Shown here in pieces: positions 1 through 7,154 of a DNA stretch of 15,555 bases. The notes beneath the pieces were generated by a model. It was not told the origin of the DNA. It did no database searches and saw only the letters and a program-made list of their open reading frames with translations. This DNA comes from Thermoplasmata archaeon (lineage in GTDB: Archaea; Thermoplasmatota; Thermoplasmata; Thermoplasmatales; Thermoplasmataceae), in NCBI GenBank assembly GCA_021835265.1, contig JAKBQK010000252.1:1-15555 (forward strand), written 5' to 3'. Within the stretch, counting starts at the first letter, position 1. The number at the start of each line of letters is the position of its first letter. A program made the translations under genes and the position numbers.

Positions 1-824
1 CCGTCAGGTGGGAGGAAAAGGCTATTTTTAGGGCCGCTAACAGGAAAGGAATAGAATTGAAAATGTTAAATGTTAAGGACATTGATATGGACTTCGATAA
101 GCCTTTACCCGATTATTATGGAAACATAACGCTGCAACGATGCACATCGTATTATCGCGGACTTCATTCGACAGCCTTTCTTGAGTATAAGAAACAAAGT
201 GTTCTAAATGATCTTAAGACGATAATTAACGCTGGAAATAAGATGTTGACCTCCCTCGCCCTTATTTCAAACGGAGTCCCATCACCCTTAACATCAGTTT
301 CCACCAGTTACGAAACTGCAATGAAACAGTTTTCGGAAAAATTTCAGGGAAGAGCAGTTCTTAAACCAGTAATAGGAAGTTGGGGCAGAATGATTGCGCT
401 CATGAATAACCCGGAATCGGCGATGGCTCTTCTAGAGGACAGAGAATATATGTATCCTTTGTATTCAATATTCTATTTACAGGAATATGTTAAGAGACCT
501 CCAAGAGACATAAGAATATTTGTCATAGGTGATCGAGTTGTGTGTGGAATGTATAGATATCAGCCAGAAGGGGACTGGAGAACTAATGCCGCCATAGGTG
601 GACGTGCAGAGAAATGTGAAATTACTACAGAGCTAGAGAAAATATCGCTAAAAGCTGCGAGAAGCGTTGGAAATGGAATACTAGGAGTGGACATAATGGA
701 ATCAGAACGGGGTTACCTTGTTCATGAGGTTAATAGTACCAGTGAGTTCAAGACAATAGCAAGCACTACTCAGATCGATATACCTGGGGATATATTGGAC
801 TATCTTCTTGAGGTTTCGAAATGA
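1..824 (+). CDS. lysX: LysW-dependent ATP-grasp ligase LysX/ArgX, 5'-truncated by the window
   Basis: ATP-grasp ligase that joins the amino group of alpha-aminoadipate (LysX) or glutamate (ArgX) to the C-terminal glutamate of the carrier protein LysW, an early cytosolic step of amino-group-protected lysine/arginine synthesis. The frame is open from base 3 to the TGA at 822-824 (273 codons). Its first residues read VRWEEKAIF, matching the (I/L)RWEEK segment near the N-terminus of this family, so about 10 residues lie before the window and the internal TTG (57) or ATG (63) are not the real starts. Visible family motifs are KPVIGSWGRM, FYLQEYVKRPPRDIRIFVIGDR, WRTNAAIGG and the C-terminal metal/substrate segment HEVNSTSEFK. 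The TGA overlaps the next ATG (ATGA), so the two genes are co-translated. The neighbouring argG and argH favour an arginine role or a dual one; I cannot decide LysX against ArgX by eye. Confidence 0.9.
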   Translation, partial: VRWEEKAIFRAANRKGIELKMLNVKDIDMDFDKPLPDYYGNITLQRCTSYYRGLHSTAFLEYKKQSVLNDLKTIINAGNKMLTSLALISNGVPSPLTSVSTSYETAMKQFSEKFQGRAVLKPVIGSWGRMIALMNNPESAMALLEDREYMYPLYSIFYLQEYVKRPPRDIRIFVIGDRVVCGMYRYQPEGDWRTNAAIGGRAEKCEITTELEKISLKAARSVGNGILGVDIMESERGYLVHEVNSTSEFKTIASTTQIDIPGDILDYLLEVSK

Positions 825-1903
825 TTAAGGATATAGATAATACTCTAATTCATCTCGTTAAAACCTACTCACCCACTGGAAAAGAAAAACAGGCTATCTC
901 GATATTCAATTCGTATCTTAAGAAATTAGGGGCAACAAATGTTATAACAGATAGAGCAGGAAATGGACTCGGTATATTTGCCGGAGAGGGATTATCCATA
1001 ACTCTATGTGGTCATATAGATACTGTTCCAGGAAAACTCCCGGTCATGGTTAAGAATGGAGTTTTGTATGGTAGGGGGTCAGTGGATGCAAAGTCATCAC
1101 TGGTTTCACTTCTCTATGGTGCAATAATCGCTAAGGAGGCAGGGTTCAAGGGAACATTGACCGTAATAGCTGCAACTGGAGAAGAAGGCATGGGAAAGGG
1201 CATACTTGAGGTTGCACGGACACAACCGAAGAGCGATTATGCAATATTCGGTGAGCCTGGTAATGTTGACGGCATTACTGTTGGTTACCGGGGAAGATTA
1301 TTATTAGATGTTATGTTCGAAACGGAACCTTTTCATGCCAGTGCTCCCTGGATCGGAGGCGGCTCTGTGGATGCCGCCATGACGGCATGGTCTAAAATTA
1401 GGGATCATTATTCCAGAAGAACGGGGTTTTATGAAGTATCTGTCGCAATGACTGGTATTCATGGAGGCAGATCAGACAATGTTATCCCCTCAAAAACGAC
1501 AATAACACTTGATATTAGATTTCCCATGCCAGTAGATAAAAATGACATCCTGAAAGAAGTGTTAGGAATATGCGAATCATTGAATCTCCCAGTTCAGGTG
1601 AAAATAAGAATAATTAGCGAGGTAAAGCCTTATGTATCAAACACGAAAAGCCCACTGGCCAAGGCATTTCGTTTCGCAATAGGTCAGAAGACTGGGACCA
1701 ATGCCAGGCTTGTGTTCAAAAGCGGGAGTGGCGATATGAACGTTCTCGGAAATTCATGGAATATTCCTGCTATAACTTATGGTCCAGGAAACACCCAGCT
1801 TTCACATACTAATAATGAATTCATAAGACTGGAGGACGTGGAGAAAAGTGCTGAAATTGTTTCAGAAGCTTTGATATCACTGGAAAGAGAACTAAAATAC
1901 TAG
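821..1903 (+). CDS. lysK: [LysW]-lysine/[LysW]-ornithine hydrolase (M20 family metallopeptidase)
   Basis: A 360-residue M20-family zinc hydrolase that releases lysine or ornithine from its LysW carrier, the last step of the carrier-bound pathway. Metal-site landmarks are GHIDTVPG (His65, Asp67), GRGSVDAKS (Asp89), the catalytic pair in ATGEEGMGKG (Glu121/Glu122), FGEPGNVDG (Glu145) and LSHTNNEF (His329). Length and motif order fit complete LysK/ArgE-like enzymes. The ATG overlaps the upstream stop as ATGA, and a GAGGT at 810-814 gives a Shine-Dalgarno site at ordinary spacing. This contrasts with operon-leading genes here, which have none. Coupling to lysX/argX and nearness to argGH suggest the product is at least ornithine for arginine synthesis. 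In many archaea one LysK serves both pathways, so dual use is likely. General M20 peptidase activity is a less likely alternative given the operon. Confidence 0.9.
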   Translation: MIKDIDNTLIHLVKTYSPTGKEKQAISIFNSYLKKLGATNVITDRAGNGLGIFAGEGLSITLCGHIDTVPGKLPVMVKNGVLYGRGSVDAKSSLVSLLYGAIIAKEAGFKGTLTVIAATGEEGMGKGILEVARTQPKSDYAIFGEPGNVDGITVGYRGRLLLDVMFETEPFHASAPWIGGGSVDAAMTAWSKIRDHYSRRTGFYEVSVAMTGIHGGRSDNVIPSKTTITLDIRFPMPVDKNDILKEVLGICESLNLPVQVKIRIISEVKPYVSNTKSPLAKAFRFAIGQKTGTNARLVFKSGSGDMNVLGNSWNIPAITYGPGNTQLSHTNNEFIRLEDVEKSAEIVSEALISLERELKY

Positions 1904-2175
1904 ATCCAATTTAAAAAAAGGAACATAATGGACATGTATCTATAAATCGCTCAAACATAATTAGATAGCGTTGCATGGTAAACGAATCGATTAATTGAAT
2001 GATTTTGCTAAAAAGAGATTTATTTCACCCTGCCGTCGACAATATTTTAAAGTTGTAAATTTTAAAACCTTCTATTTGGACAAACGTTGATAATTTGATT
2101 ATTACTGTATTACAGATGTGTTCCAGATATGAAGTATATAGTGTGACAAGACTGTATTAAATGACTGCAAAATAG

Positions 2176-2186
2176 TTTTTATATGA
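2176..2186 (+). promoter_or_regulatory. Orphan TATA-like element
   Basis: TTTTTATATGA resembles the archaeal TATA box. No gene starts at the expected distance. A transcript from here would begin near 2205 and run through the 2265-2287 hairpin into the 3' end of the opposing regulator gene. AT-rich DNA gives such matches by chance, so this is weak. Confidence 0.25.
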
Positions 2187-2264
2187 CAGTAGTGCAGGAT
2201 TTCATTTTCAATAGTCATGAAAAAGTTTGATGGTCGTACCTTTCGATGATATCTTATTATGCAT

Positions 2265-2287
2265 GAGTGGGAATGATTTTCTCACTC
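2265..2287. repeat. 9-bp hairpin in intergenic DNA
   Basis: The arms GAGTGGGAA (2265-2273) and TTCTCACTC (2279-2287) pair over 9 positions, with one G-T pair on the plus strand and a 5-base loop. It is the strongest hairpin I saw between lysK and the regulator. It could be part of a small RNA, a transcript end or a protein site. No T-run follows directly, so it is not an obvious terminator. Confidence 0.4.
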
Positions 2288-2381
2288 TCAGATGTCATTA
2301 TATACCCATTGTTTCTCAAGTTTCAGGCAAAAAAAAGGATAGTAGAATAAAAATTTGCGTTCATCTTCAAGCTGTATACAT

Positions 2382-2978
2382 TTATGCCATCGTCAATATT
2401 TCGTAAGCTAGTGTGGAGTCTTTCTTATTTAGGATTATTATTGTTTCATTGGAACATGAAATTAGTTGCAAAATATTGACACCTCTAGCAAAGAGTTTGT
2501 TTGTTATTCGCATTACAAAGCCATGTGTCCTCTCTATCTCTTTTGATGAGAGTATATGAATCATGCTGACATCTGCCTCAATTATAATATTTTGAGACGC
2601 TTCTGGTATTTTGGTTTTCATTTCATCCACTATATATACGATATTATCCTGCAGATACGTTGCAGATATATATTTCATCGTTAAAGGGGTTTTTGACGTA
2701 ACCACGCAAATCTTGTCCTGCAATGAGATTTTACTTTTCTTCAGTAGATCGTCTGCCTTAATTTTTCCAGTTTCACCATTTCCTTTGCGCTTAAATCTGT
2801 TTAGTGCTGCCCTTACAGATATTGGATTTAGATCAGCGTTTTCTTTCAGTATGAGCATTGCCAGTTTACTCACATTAACCACATCAGATCTTAGTGAAAG
2901 CATATAATCAGGATTTTCCGTGAGAAATCTGGAAATTCTACTTTCAACGGTAACCTTCTCTTTTGTATCTTTCTTCAT
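2382..2978 (-). CDS. Putative ACT-domain transcriptional regulator of arginine/lysine genes
   Basis: A 198-residue soluble protein. The first ~70 residues are basic and helical (segments such as VSKLAMLILKEN and ISVRAALNRFKRKG), like a small winged-helix/HTH DNA-binding region. Residues ~83-198 resemble a tandem ACT module as in aspartokinase C-termini; the second repeat contains THGFVMRITNKLFARGVNILQ followed by a strand ending in IIILNK. ACT modules commonly bind amino acids, so a ligand such as arginine or lysine is plausible but not shown. The gene is divergent from argG, and the shared 115-bp spacer holds a perfect inverted repeat. A TATA-like sequence (2998-3007) is centred about 25 bases before the ATG and there is no Shine-Dalgarno site, so the mRNA is probably leaderless. 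The regulator role is inferred from fold and context; the exact family was not recognised. Confidence 0.65.
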   Translation of the reverse strand: MKKDTKEKVTVESRISRFLTENPDYMLSLRSDVVNVSKLAMLILKENADLNPISVRAALNRFKRKGNGETGKIKADDLLKKSKISLQDKICVVTSKTPLTMKYISATYLQDNIVYIVDEMKTKIPEASQNIIIEADVSMIHILSSKEIERTHGFVMRITNKLFARGVNILQLISCSNETIIILNKKDSTLAYEILTMA

Positions 2979-2997
2979 TGAATCGACATTAATAATG

Positions 2998-3007
2998 TAT
3001 ATTTTAA
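2998..3007 (-). promoter_or_regulatory. TATA box of the ACT-domain regulator gene
   Basis: On the minus strand this reads TTAAAATATA. Its centre is about 24-25 bases upstream of the ATG at 2978, the spacing expected for a leaderless archaeal transcript. The inverted repeat at 3014-3036 abuts its upstream (BRE) side. Confidence 0.5.
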
Positions 3008-3013
3008 CATTGT

Positions 3014-3036
3014 TTATGGTTTTAGGTCAACCATAA
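3014..3036. promoter_or_regulatory. Candidate operator: 8+8 inverted repeat between the regulator gene and argG
   Basis: TTATGGTT (3014-3021) and AACCATAA (3029-3036) are exact reverse complements separated by 7 bases. The size and symmetry suit a dimeric HTH protein. The site lies directly upstream of the regulator's TATA box and about 29 bp upstream of the argG TATA box, so one bound dimer could act on both promoters. That the neighbouring ACT-domain protein binds here is inference. Confidence 0.55.
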
Positions 3037-3064
3037 CATAAAAAATGATATAGCTTTTAACTAA

Positions 3065-3072
3065 TTTAATAT
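3065..3072 (+). promoter_or_regulatory. TATA box of argG
   Basis: TTTAATAT is centred about 25 bases before the argG ATG (3094). With no Shine-Dalgarno sequence before that ATG, the mRNA is predicted to be leaderless or nearly so. Confidence 0.5.
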
Positions 3073-3093
3073 TCTAATGGGAAATTATCACTT

Positions 3094-4311
3094 ATGAAGG
3101 AGAAAGCTCTTTTATTATATTCTGGTGGTTTGGACACTTCTGTCATGATAAAGTGGCTACAGGAACAACTTAATTTTGATGTTGTAACCCTAACCCTAGA
3201 TGTTGGACAGGAAAAAAATGATCTAGAGCGAATAGCAATAAAGGCAAAGGATCTTGGTGCCGTAAAGACTATTACAGAAGATGTGACGGAAAAGTTTTCC
3301 TACGACTTTGTTGCCCAGGGAATTATGAATGATGGGCTTTATCAGGATAAATACCCTCTATCGACGAGCCTTGCCAGGCCTCTTATGTCGATGGAAGCAG
3401 TGAAATTTGCGGAACAAAACGAATGCACTACAGTTGTTCATGGGTCAACGGGTAAAGGCAATGATCAGGTAAGATTTGAAGTTTCTATAAAGGCCTTAAA
3501 TGAAAATCTATCAGTTATAGCGCCAGTGAGAGAAATGAACATGAACAGGGATGAAGAAATAGAATATGCCAGGATGAGAAATATAGAGATACCATATGGA
3601 GGTAAATACTCTGTAGATGAGAACCTGTGGGGTAGATCAGTGGAGGGTTCAAACATAGAATTAATAAATGAAGGGGTTCCAGAGGATGCGTACAGATGGG
3701 TTCTACCAATCGAAAAATCTGCTGAAAAGGCGGAGGTTATATCCATTACATTCAATAATGGATTGCCTGTCAAGCTAAACGGTAAAGCAATGTTACTTGC
3801 TGATCTGATTACTGAACTAAATTATAAAGCGGGCCAGAACGGAGTTGGGGCAATTGACTTAATAGAGGATAGGGTTGTGGGCATAAAAAGCCACGAGTTC
3901 TACGAATGTCCTGCTGCTGTAACAATAATAAATGGGCATAAATATTTAGAGTCTCTGGTTTTGAACAAGAGGGAAAGTCAGTTAAAAAGGGTCATGGATC
4001 AGCAGTTTGCAGAAATGGTATACAGTGGACTCTGGTTTGATCCTGCAATGGAACATATAAAAAAGTTTCAGCAGAGCATAAATTTACTTGTAAACGGAAC
4101 GGTTAAACTTAAGTTATACAAGGGAAACGTTATACCTATGGGCGTTGAAAGCTCTAATTCACTTTATGATGTGTTTATGTCTACATATGGTAAGAACCAG
4201 ACCTTTGACCAAAGCAAGGCTCCAGGGTTTATTTATGTGTTCGGAAGCCAGACAATTACAACAAGTAAAGTGAGGAAAAAACAGTTAGATAAAATAGTAA
4301 TTGAAGGGTAA
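3094..4311 (+). CDS. argG: Argininosuccinate synthase
   Basis: This cytosolic enzyme condenses citrulline and aspartate with ATP to argininosuccinate, the penultimate arginine step. The 405-residue product is full length for ArgG. The N-terminal nucleotide-binding PP-loop reads LLYSGGLDTS (SGGLDTS at residues 10-16), and the substrate segment HGSTGKGNDQVRFE spans residues 116-129, both signatures of the family. Further along are APVRE and a GRSVEGSN-like segment typical of the synthetase domain. The ATG at 3094 fits the family N-terminus and sits 25 bases after a TATA box without a Shine-Dalgarno site. The gene is divergent from an ACT-domain protein, with a palindromic candidate operator between them, which suggests control by amino-acid supply. 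argH follows four bases after its stop. Confidence 0.97.
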   Translation: MKEKALLLYSGGLDTSVMIKWLQEQLNFDVVTLTLDVGQEKNDLERIAIKAKDLGAVKTITEDVTEKFSYDFVAQGIMNDGLYQDKYPLSTSLARPLMSMEAVKFAEQNECTTVVHGSTGKGNDQVRFEVSIKALNENLSVIAPVREMNMNRDEEIEYARMRNIEIPYGGKYSVDENLWGRSVEGSNIELINEGVPEDAYRWVLPIEKSAEKAEVISITFNNGLPVKLNGKAMLLADLITELNYKAGQNGVGAIDLIEDRVVGIKSHEFYECPAAVTIINGHKYLESLVLNKRESQLKRVMDQQFAEMVYSGLWFDPAMEHIKKFQQSINLLVNGTVKLKLYKGNVIPMGVESSNSLYDVFMSTYGKNQTFDQSKAPGFIYVFGSQTITTSKVRKKQLDKIVIEG

Positions 4312-4315
4312 GAGC

Positions 4316-5659
4316 ATGGCAAAAATATGGAATGGAGGGGCATCTGAGGAGGGAGGAGAAGATCTTTCAGATATCATGACAGCCGAAGATGTACAGATAG
4401 ATTCCCTGCTTCTCGATTATGAAGTAATATCACTACTTGCCTATCAATTGCAATTAAGAAAAGAATCAATCATTTCTAAGGATGAAAGTGACATTATACT
4501 ATCTGGGCTTTGGCATCTACTTGGCAAGGAAATAACCATAGATCCTATGGTTGAAGATATACATGGATTCGTGGAAGAGTATATAAAGGGGAATGGAGGT
4601 AAAGCATACAAAAACCTTAGAATTTTCCTATCAAGAAACGAGCAAAGCCACATTGATATACGGTCATTCTATATTGATCATCTTTTGAGAATTTCGAATG
4701 ATCTAACCACTCTTTCTGAAAACATGATGATGCGCAAGATGGACTTCAAAGGAGTGATGCCTGGTTATACCCACAATCGTCAGGCAATGCCGGTCATGAT
4801 TTCAACATACTTTGATTATTTGTCAAGGATATTTCTGGACATCTCTCTTTATGCTCTAGACATTTCTAAAAAATTTACACTTATTTCACCTCTGGGTTAT
4901 GGTTCTGGGTTTGGTTCACTCTCACCAATAAATTTTAGTAAGGTTGCTAAAAACCTTGGTTTCAGATCCAATGCAAAGAACCCCATGTCAGGAAGTTTTT
5001 ATCGTGGAATTGACGATTTAGACATATCAATATTTCTTTTGAGGCTTATGACTTTTTTATCTAAGATTTCACAGGACTTTATTAATTTCAGTGGAGGCAC
5101 CAACCCCTTCATAACGCTCCCTGATGGCTTTTCCACAGGGAGTTCGTTAATGCCAAATAAAAGGAATCCAGACTTTCTTGAACTTGTTCAGGGTTATGCT
5201 TCCGAAGCCATTGGAAACTGTGTTTCTACAGCTACAATATTAATGAATAAGGGAACGGGATACCATAGAGAATTCCAGATTTCAAAGGACAAAACTATAA
5301 AATTTATAATCTTATGTGAGAAAATTCTGAATCACTTTCATGGCTTCATGATGAAGTTCACGCTGGACGAAAAAAGGGCTTTTGATTCGATGGAAAATTC
5401 AATTAATGCAACTGCTGAAGCATATTCAATCTTTCAAACAGGAAAGTCGTGGAAAGATGCATATGTTACTGTAGGGGAAATTATAAAGAAGAATATACCT
5501 CTTGAATTTCACCAACCGTATGAATTTGAATCTGTAAGTAATGTGGATATTTTAAAGGCTAAAGAAAAAAGAATAGAGCTTCTTAATTCCTGGAGAAAAC
5601 CTAGAGAAGAAATGTTAAACGAGGTAAAAGCCATAATAACAAATGATTCATTAAAATAA
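4316..5659 (+). CDS. argH: Argininosuccinate lyase
   Basis: This enzyme splits argininosuccinate to arginine and fumarate and acts as a cytosolic tetramer of the aspartase/fumarase superfamily. I chose the ATG at 4316 over a TTG at 4301: it yields the family-like start MAKIWNGG, lies just after the argG stop (4309-4311), and has GAAGGG (4303-4308) 7 bases upstream. The product is then 447 residues. Visible motifs are LSRNEQSHIDIR (counterpart of the SRNDQ region), GYTHNRQAMP with His153, and the mobile signature loop GSSLMPNKRNP at residues 275-285 with the catalytic serine. The sequence is a divergent archaeal type: NRQAMP replaces the usual LQRAQP. It forms an operon with argG. A T-run (5679-5684) follows the gene. 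Confidence 0.95.
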   Translation: MAKIWNGGASEEGGEDLSDIMTAEDVQIDSLLLDYEVISLLAYQLQLRKESIISKDESDIILSGLWHLLGKEITIDPMVEDIHGFVEEYIKGNGGKAYKNLRIFLSRNEQSHIDIRSFYIDHLLRISNDLTTLSENMMMRKMDFKGVMPGYTHNRQAMPVMISTYFDYLSRIFLDISLYALDISKKFTLISPLGYGSGFGSLSPINFSKVAKNLGFRSNAKNPMSGSFYRGIDDLDISIFLLRLMTFLSKISQDFINFSGGTNPFITLPDGFSTGSSLMPNKRNPDFLELVQGYASEAIGNCVSTATILMNKGTGYHREFQISKDKTIKFIILCEKILNHFHGFMMKFTLDEKRAFDSMENSINATAEAYSIFQTGKSWKDAYVTVGEIIKKNIPLEFHQPYEFESVSNVDILKAKEKRIELLNSWRKPREEMLNEVKAIITNDSLK

Positions 5660-5678
5660 TAAATTTTAAGGGCAAATC

Positions 5679-5684
5679 TTTTTT
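5679..5684 (+). terminator. T-run after argH
   Basis: Six T residues 20 bases after the argH stop, without a strong hairpin. Archaeal RNA polymerase commonly stops at oligo-T, so this is the likely argGH terminator. Confidence 0.4.
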
Positions 5685-5812
5685 AAACAGCAGGCTTATA
5701 GAAAAATATAATCTTTTAATAAATTATATGTGATATTTTCTTATCGTTTGGTTAAGTATGATAATTAGTAGTGGGATTGCTTCAATTCGATATAATGCGA
5801 TCTTAATCAGAG

Positions 5813-5871
5813 ATGCGTAACCAGTAAGCATAATAAAAATTTTCTCTCTAATGCATCTGGTTCTACTGCAT
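5813..5871. promoter_or_regulatory. Three-block inverted repeat upstream of egtB
   Basis: The left arm carries ATGC (5813-5816), AACCAG (5819-5824) and GCAT (5828-5831). The right arm carries the complements in mirrored order: ATGC (5851-5854), CTGGTT (5857-5862) and GCAT (5868-5871). Fourteen base pairs form, with small bulges around a 19-base AT-rich loop. The element ends about 5 bases before the egtB TATA box, a place suited to an activator or repressor site. As it precedes the predicted start, a DNA site is more likely than an RNA leader. Confidence 0.4.
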
Positions 5872-5875
5872 AACT

Positions 5876-5884
5876 ATTAAAATA
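5876..5884 (+). promoter_or_regulatory. TATA box of the egtBD operon
   Basis: ATTAAAATA is centred about 24 bases upstream of the egtB ATG (5904). No Shine-Dalgarno site precedes that ATG, so the transcript is probably leaderless. Confidence 0.5.
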
Positions 5885-5903
5885 ATGTTAATGATTAGTA
5901 AAT

Positions 5904-7154
5904 ATGACTGAATATCAAATGAAATTAGTGGACAAATTCATTGCTGTTAGAAACAAAACAGTTTCGCTAACAGAACCATTAACAGTGGAAGATATGATTG
6001 TTCAGGTAGGAAACGATGCCAGTCCTGTTAGATGGCATCTGGCACACACGACCTGGTTCTTTGAAAAATTCATACTTTCAACATTTGTCAAGGGTTATAA
6101 AAAATTTAATGAAAAGTATGACTATCTTTTTAATTCCTATTATGAAACAGTGGGAAATTTCTTTCCAAAAAATTTAAGAGGGACACAGTCAAGGCCTGGG
6201 GTTGATGAAATACTAGAATACAGGAAATACATAGATGATAATATTCTCAGAAATGAATCCATTATCGAAAATCCAGATATTCATTCTCTTATAGAACTGG
6301 GAATAAACCATGAGCAACAACATCAGGAGCTTATGCTGATGGACATAAAATTCAATTTCTTCAATAACCCTATTTTGCCTGTTTATACAAAAATAAGTAA
6401 GCTCCCCAAATACAGTTCGAGACCCCTAAAATACAAAAGGATTAAGGGCGGAGAATATGAAATTGGGAATTCAGGAAATGAATTTAAGTTTGATAATGAA
6501 TATCCAAGACACAAAGTGTACTTAGAAGATTTTGAGATAGGAGATCGGCTTGTGACTAACAAGGAATACCTGGAGTTTATGAGAGATGGTGGTTATGAAA
6601 ATCCTAAACTGTGGCTATCAGAAGGATGGTCATGGATAAATAGAGAAAATATAAGATCCCCACTGTACTGGATAAAAGAAGGAGATTTCTATAGTCAATT
6701 CAACCTAGATGGAAAGGGAAAACTAAATCCTGATGATCCAGTGTCGCATTTAAGCTATTATGAGGCAGACGCGTATGCCACATGGGCTGGCAAAAGACTA
6801 CCTACAGAAGAGGAGTGGGAGGTTGCCTTCATGAATGAGCCAATAACAAAAAATGAAAATTTCATGGAAAACAATTTCTTCAAACCGCTGCCACCATATT
6901 CAAACTCAGTAACACAGGCAATAGGAGACCTTTGGGAATGGACAAGAAGTGCCTATTTACCCTATCCAAGAAGCAAACCACTTGAGGGCTCTATTGGAGA
7001 ATATAATCACAAATTTATGTCTGGGCAGATGGTACTTAGAGGCGGTTCGTGTGTAACACCAAGAGAACACATAAGACACACATACAGAAACTTCTTTACT
7101 CCGGAAAAAAGATGGATGTTCAGTGGATTGAGGCTTGCAGGTGATGTTGAGTGA
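5904..7154 (+). CDS. egtB: Hercynylcysteine sulfoxide synthase, EgtB-type
   Basis: A non-haem iron enzyme that uses O2 to join a thiol (cysteine or gamma-glutamylcysteine) to C2 of the hercynine imidazole ring, making the sulfoxide precursor of ergothioneine. The 416 residues hold an N-terminal DinB-like four-helix domain with the iron ligands: His48 in WHLAHTTWFFE, and His136 and His140 in NHEQQHQEL, the HxxxHxE motif. A C-terminal formylglycine-generating-enzyme-like domain (about 180-416) contains AGKRLPTEEEWE, GDLWEWTRS, LRGGSC (Cys383) and ends in NFF...SGLRLA, all strongly EgtB-like. The full length and the paired egtD argue against OvoA, whose methyltransferase is fused. egtA and egtC are not adjacent, which would suit a cysteine-using EgtB, but thiol preference cannot be read here. 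The stop overlaps the egtD start (GTGA). Confidence 0.93.
   Translation: MTEYQMKLVDKFIAVRNKTVSLTEPLTVEDMIVQVGNDASPVRWHLAHTTWFFEKFILSTFVKGYKKFNEKYDYLFNSYYETVGNFFPKNLRGTQSRPGVDEILEYRKYIDDNILRNESIIENPDIHSLIELGINHEQQHQELMLMDIKFNFFNNPILPVYTKISKLPKYSSRPLKYKRIKGGEYEIGNSGNEFKFDNEYPRHKVYLEDFEIGDRLVTNKEYLEFMRDGGYENPKLWLSEGWSWINRENIRSPLYWIKEGDFYSQFNLDGKGKLNPDDPVSHLSYYEADAYATWAGKRLPTEEEWEVAFMNEPITKNENFMENNFFKPLPPYSNSVTQAIGDLWEWTRSAYLPYPRSKPLEGSIGEYNHKFMSGQMVLRGGSCVTPREHIRHTYRNFFTPEKRWMFSGLRLAGDVE

Larger units (their letters stand above)
1904..2381. other. 478-bp intergenic region with no convincing gene
   Basis: This AT-rich stretch lies between the convergent lysK and the ACT-domain regulator. No ORF of useful length with coding character is visible. 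It holds a good TATA-like sequence (TTTTTATATGA, 2176-2186), a possible 10-codon peptide reading MKKFDGRTFR from an ATG at 2217, and a 9-bp hairpin at 2265-2287. These are listed separately as a candidate small transcript. Confidence 0.6.

Noticed and set aside
57..65. TTG (57) or ATG (63) as the start of the lysX/argX gene
   Set aside because: The frame is open back to base 3 and the upstream residues VRWEEKAIF fit the family N-terminus, so the gene is simply cut by the window edge.
2611..2907. Plus-strand ORF of about 98 codons opposite the regulator
   Set aside because: It is the antisense shadow of a gene with clear ACT-like sequence and has no family features.
3465..3773. Minus-strand ORFs inside argG
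   Set aside because: Shadows of a well-conserved gene; composition not protein-like.
4301..4315. TTG start for argH inside the argG 3' end
   Set aside because: ATG at 4316 gives the family-like MAKIW start with GAAGGG 7 bases upstream.
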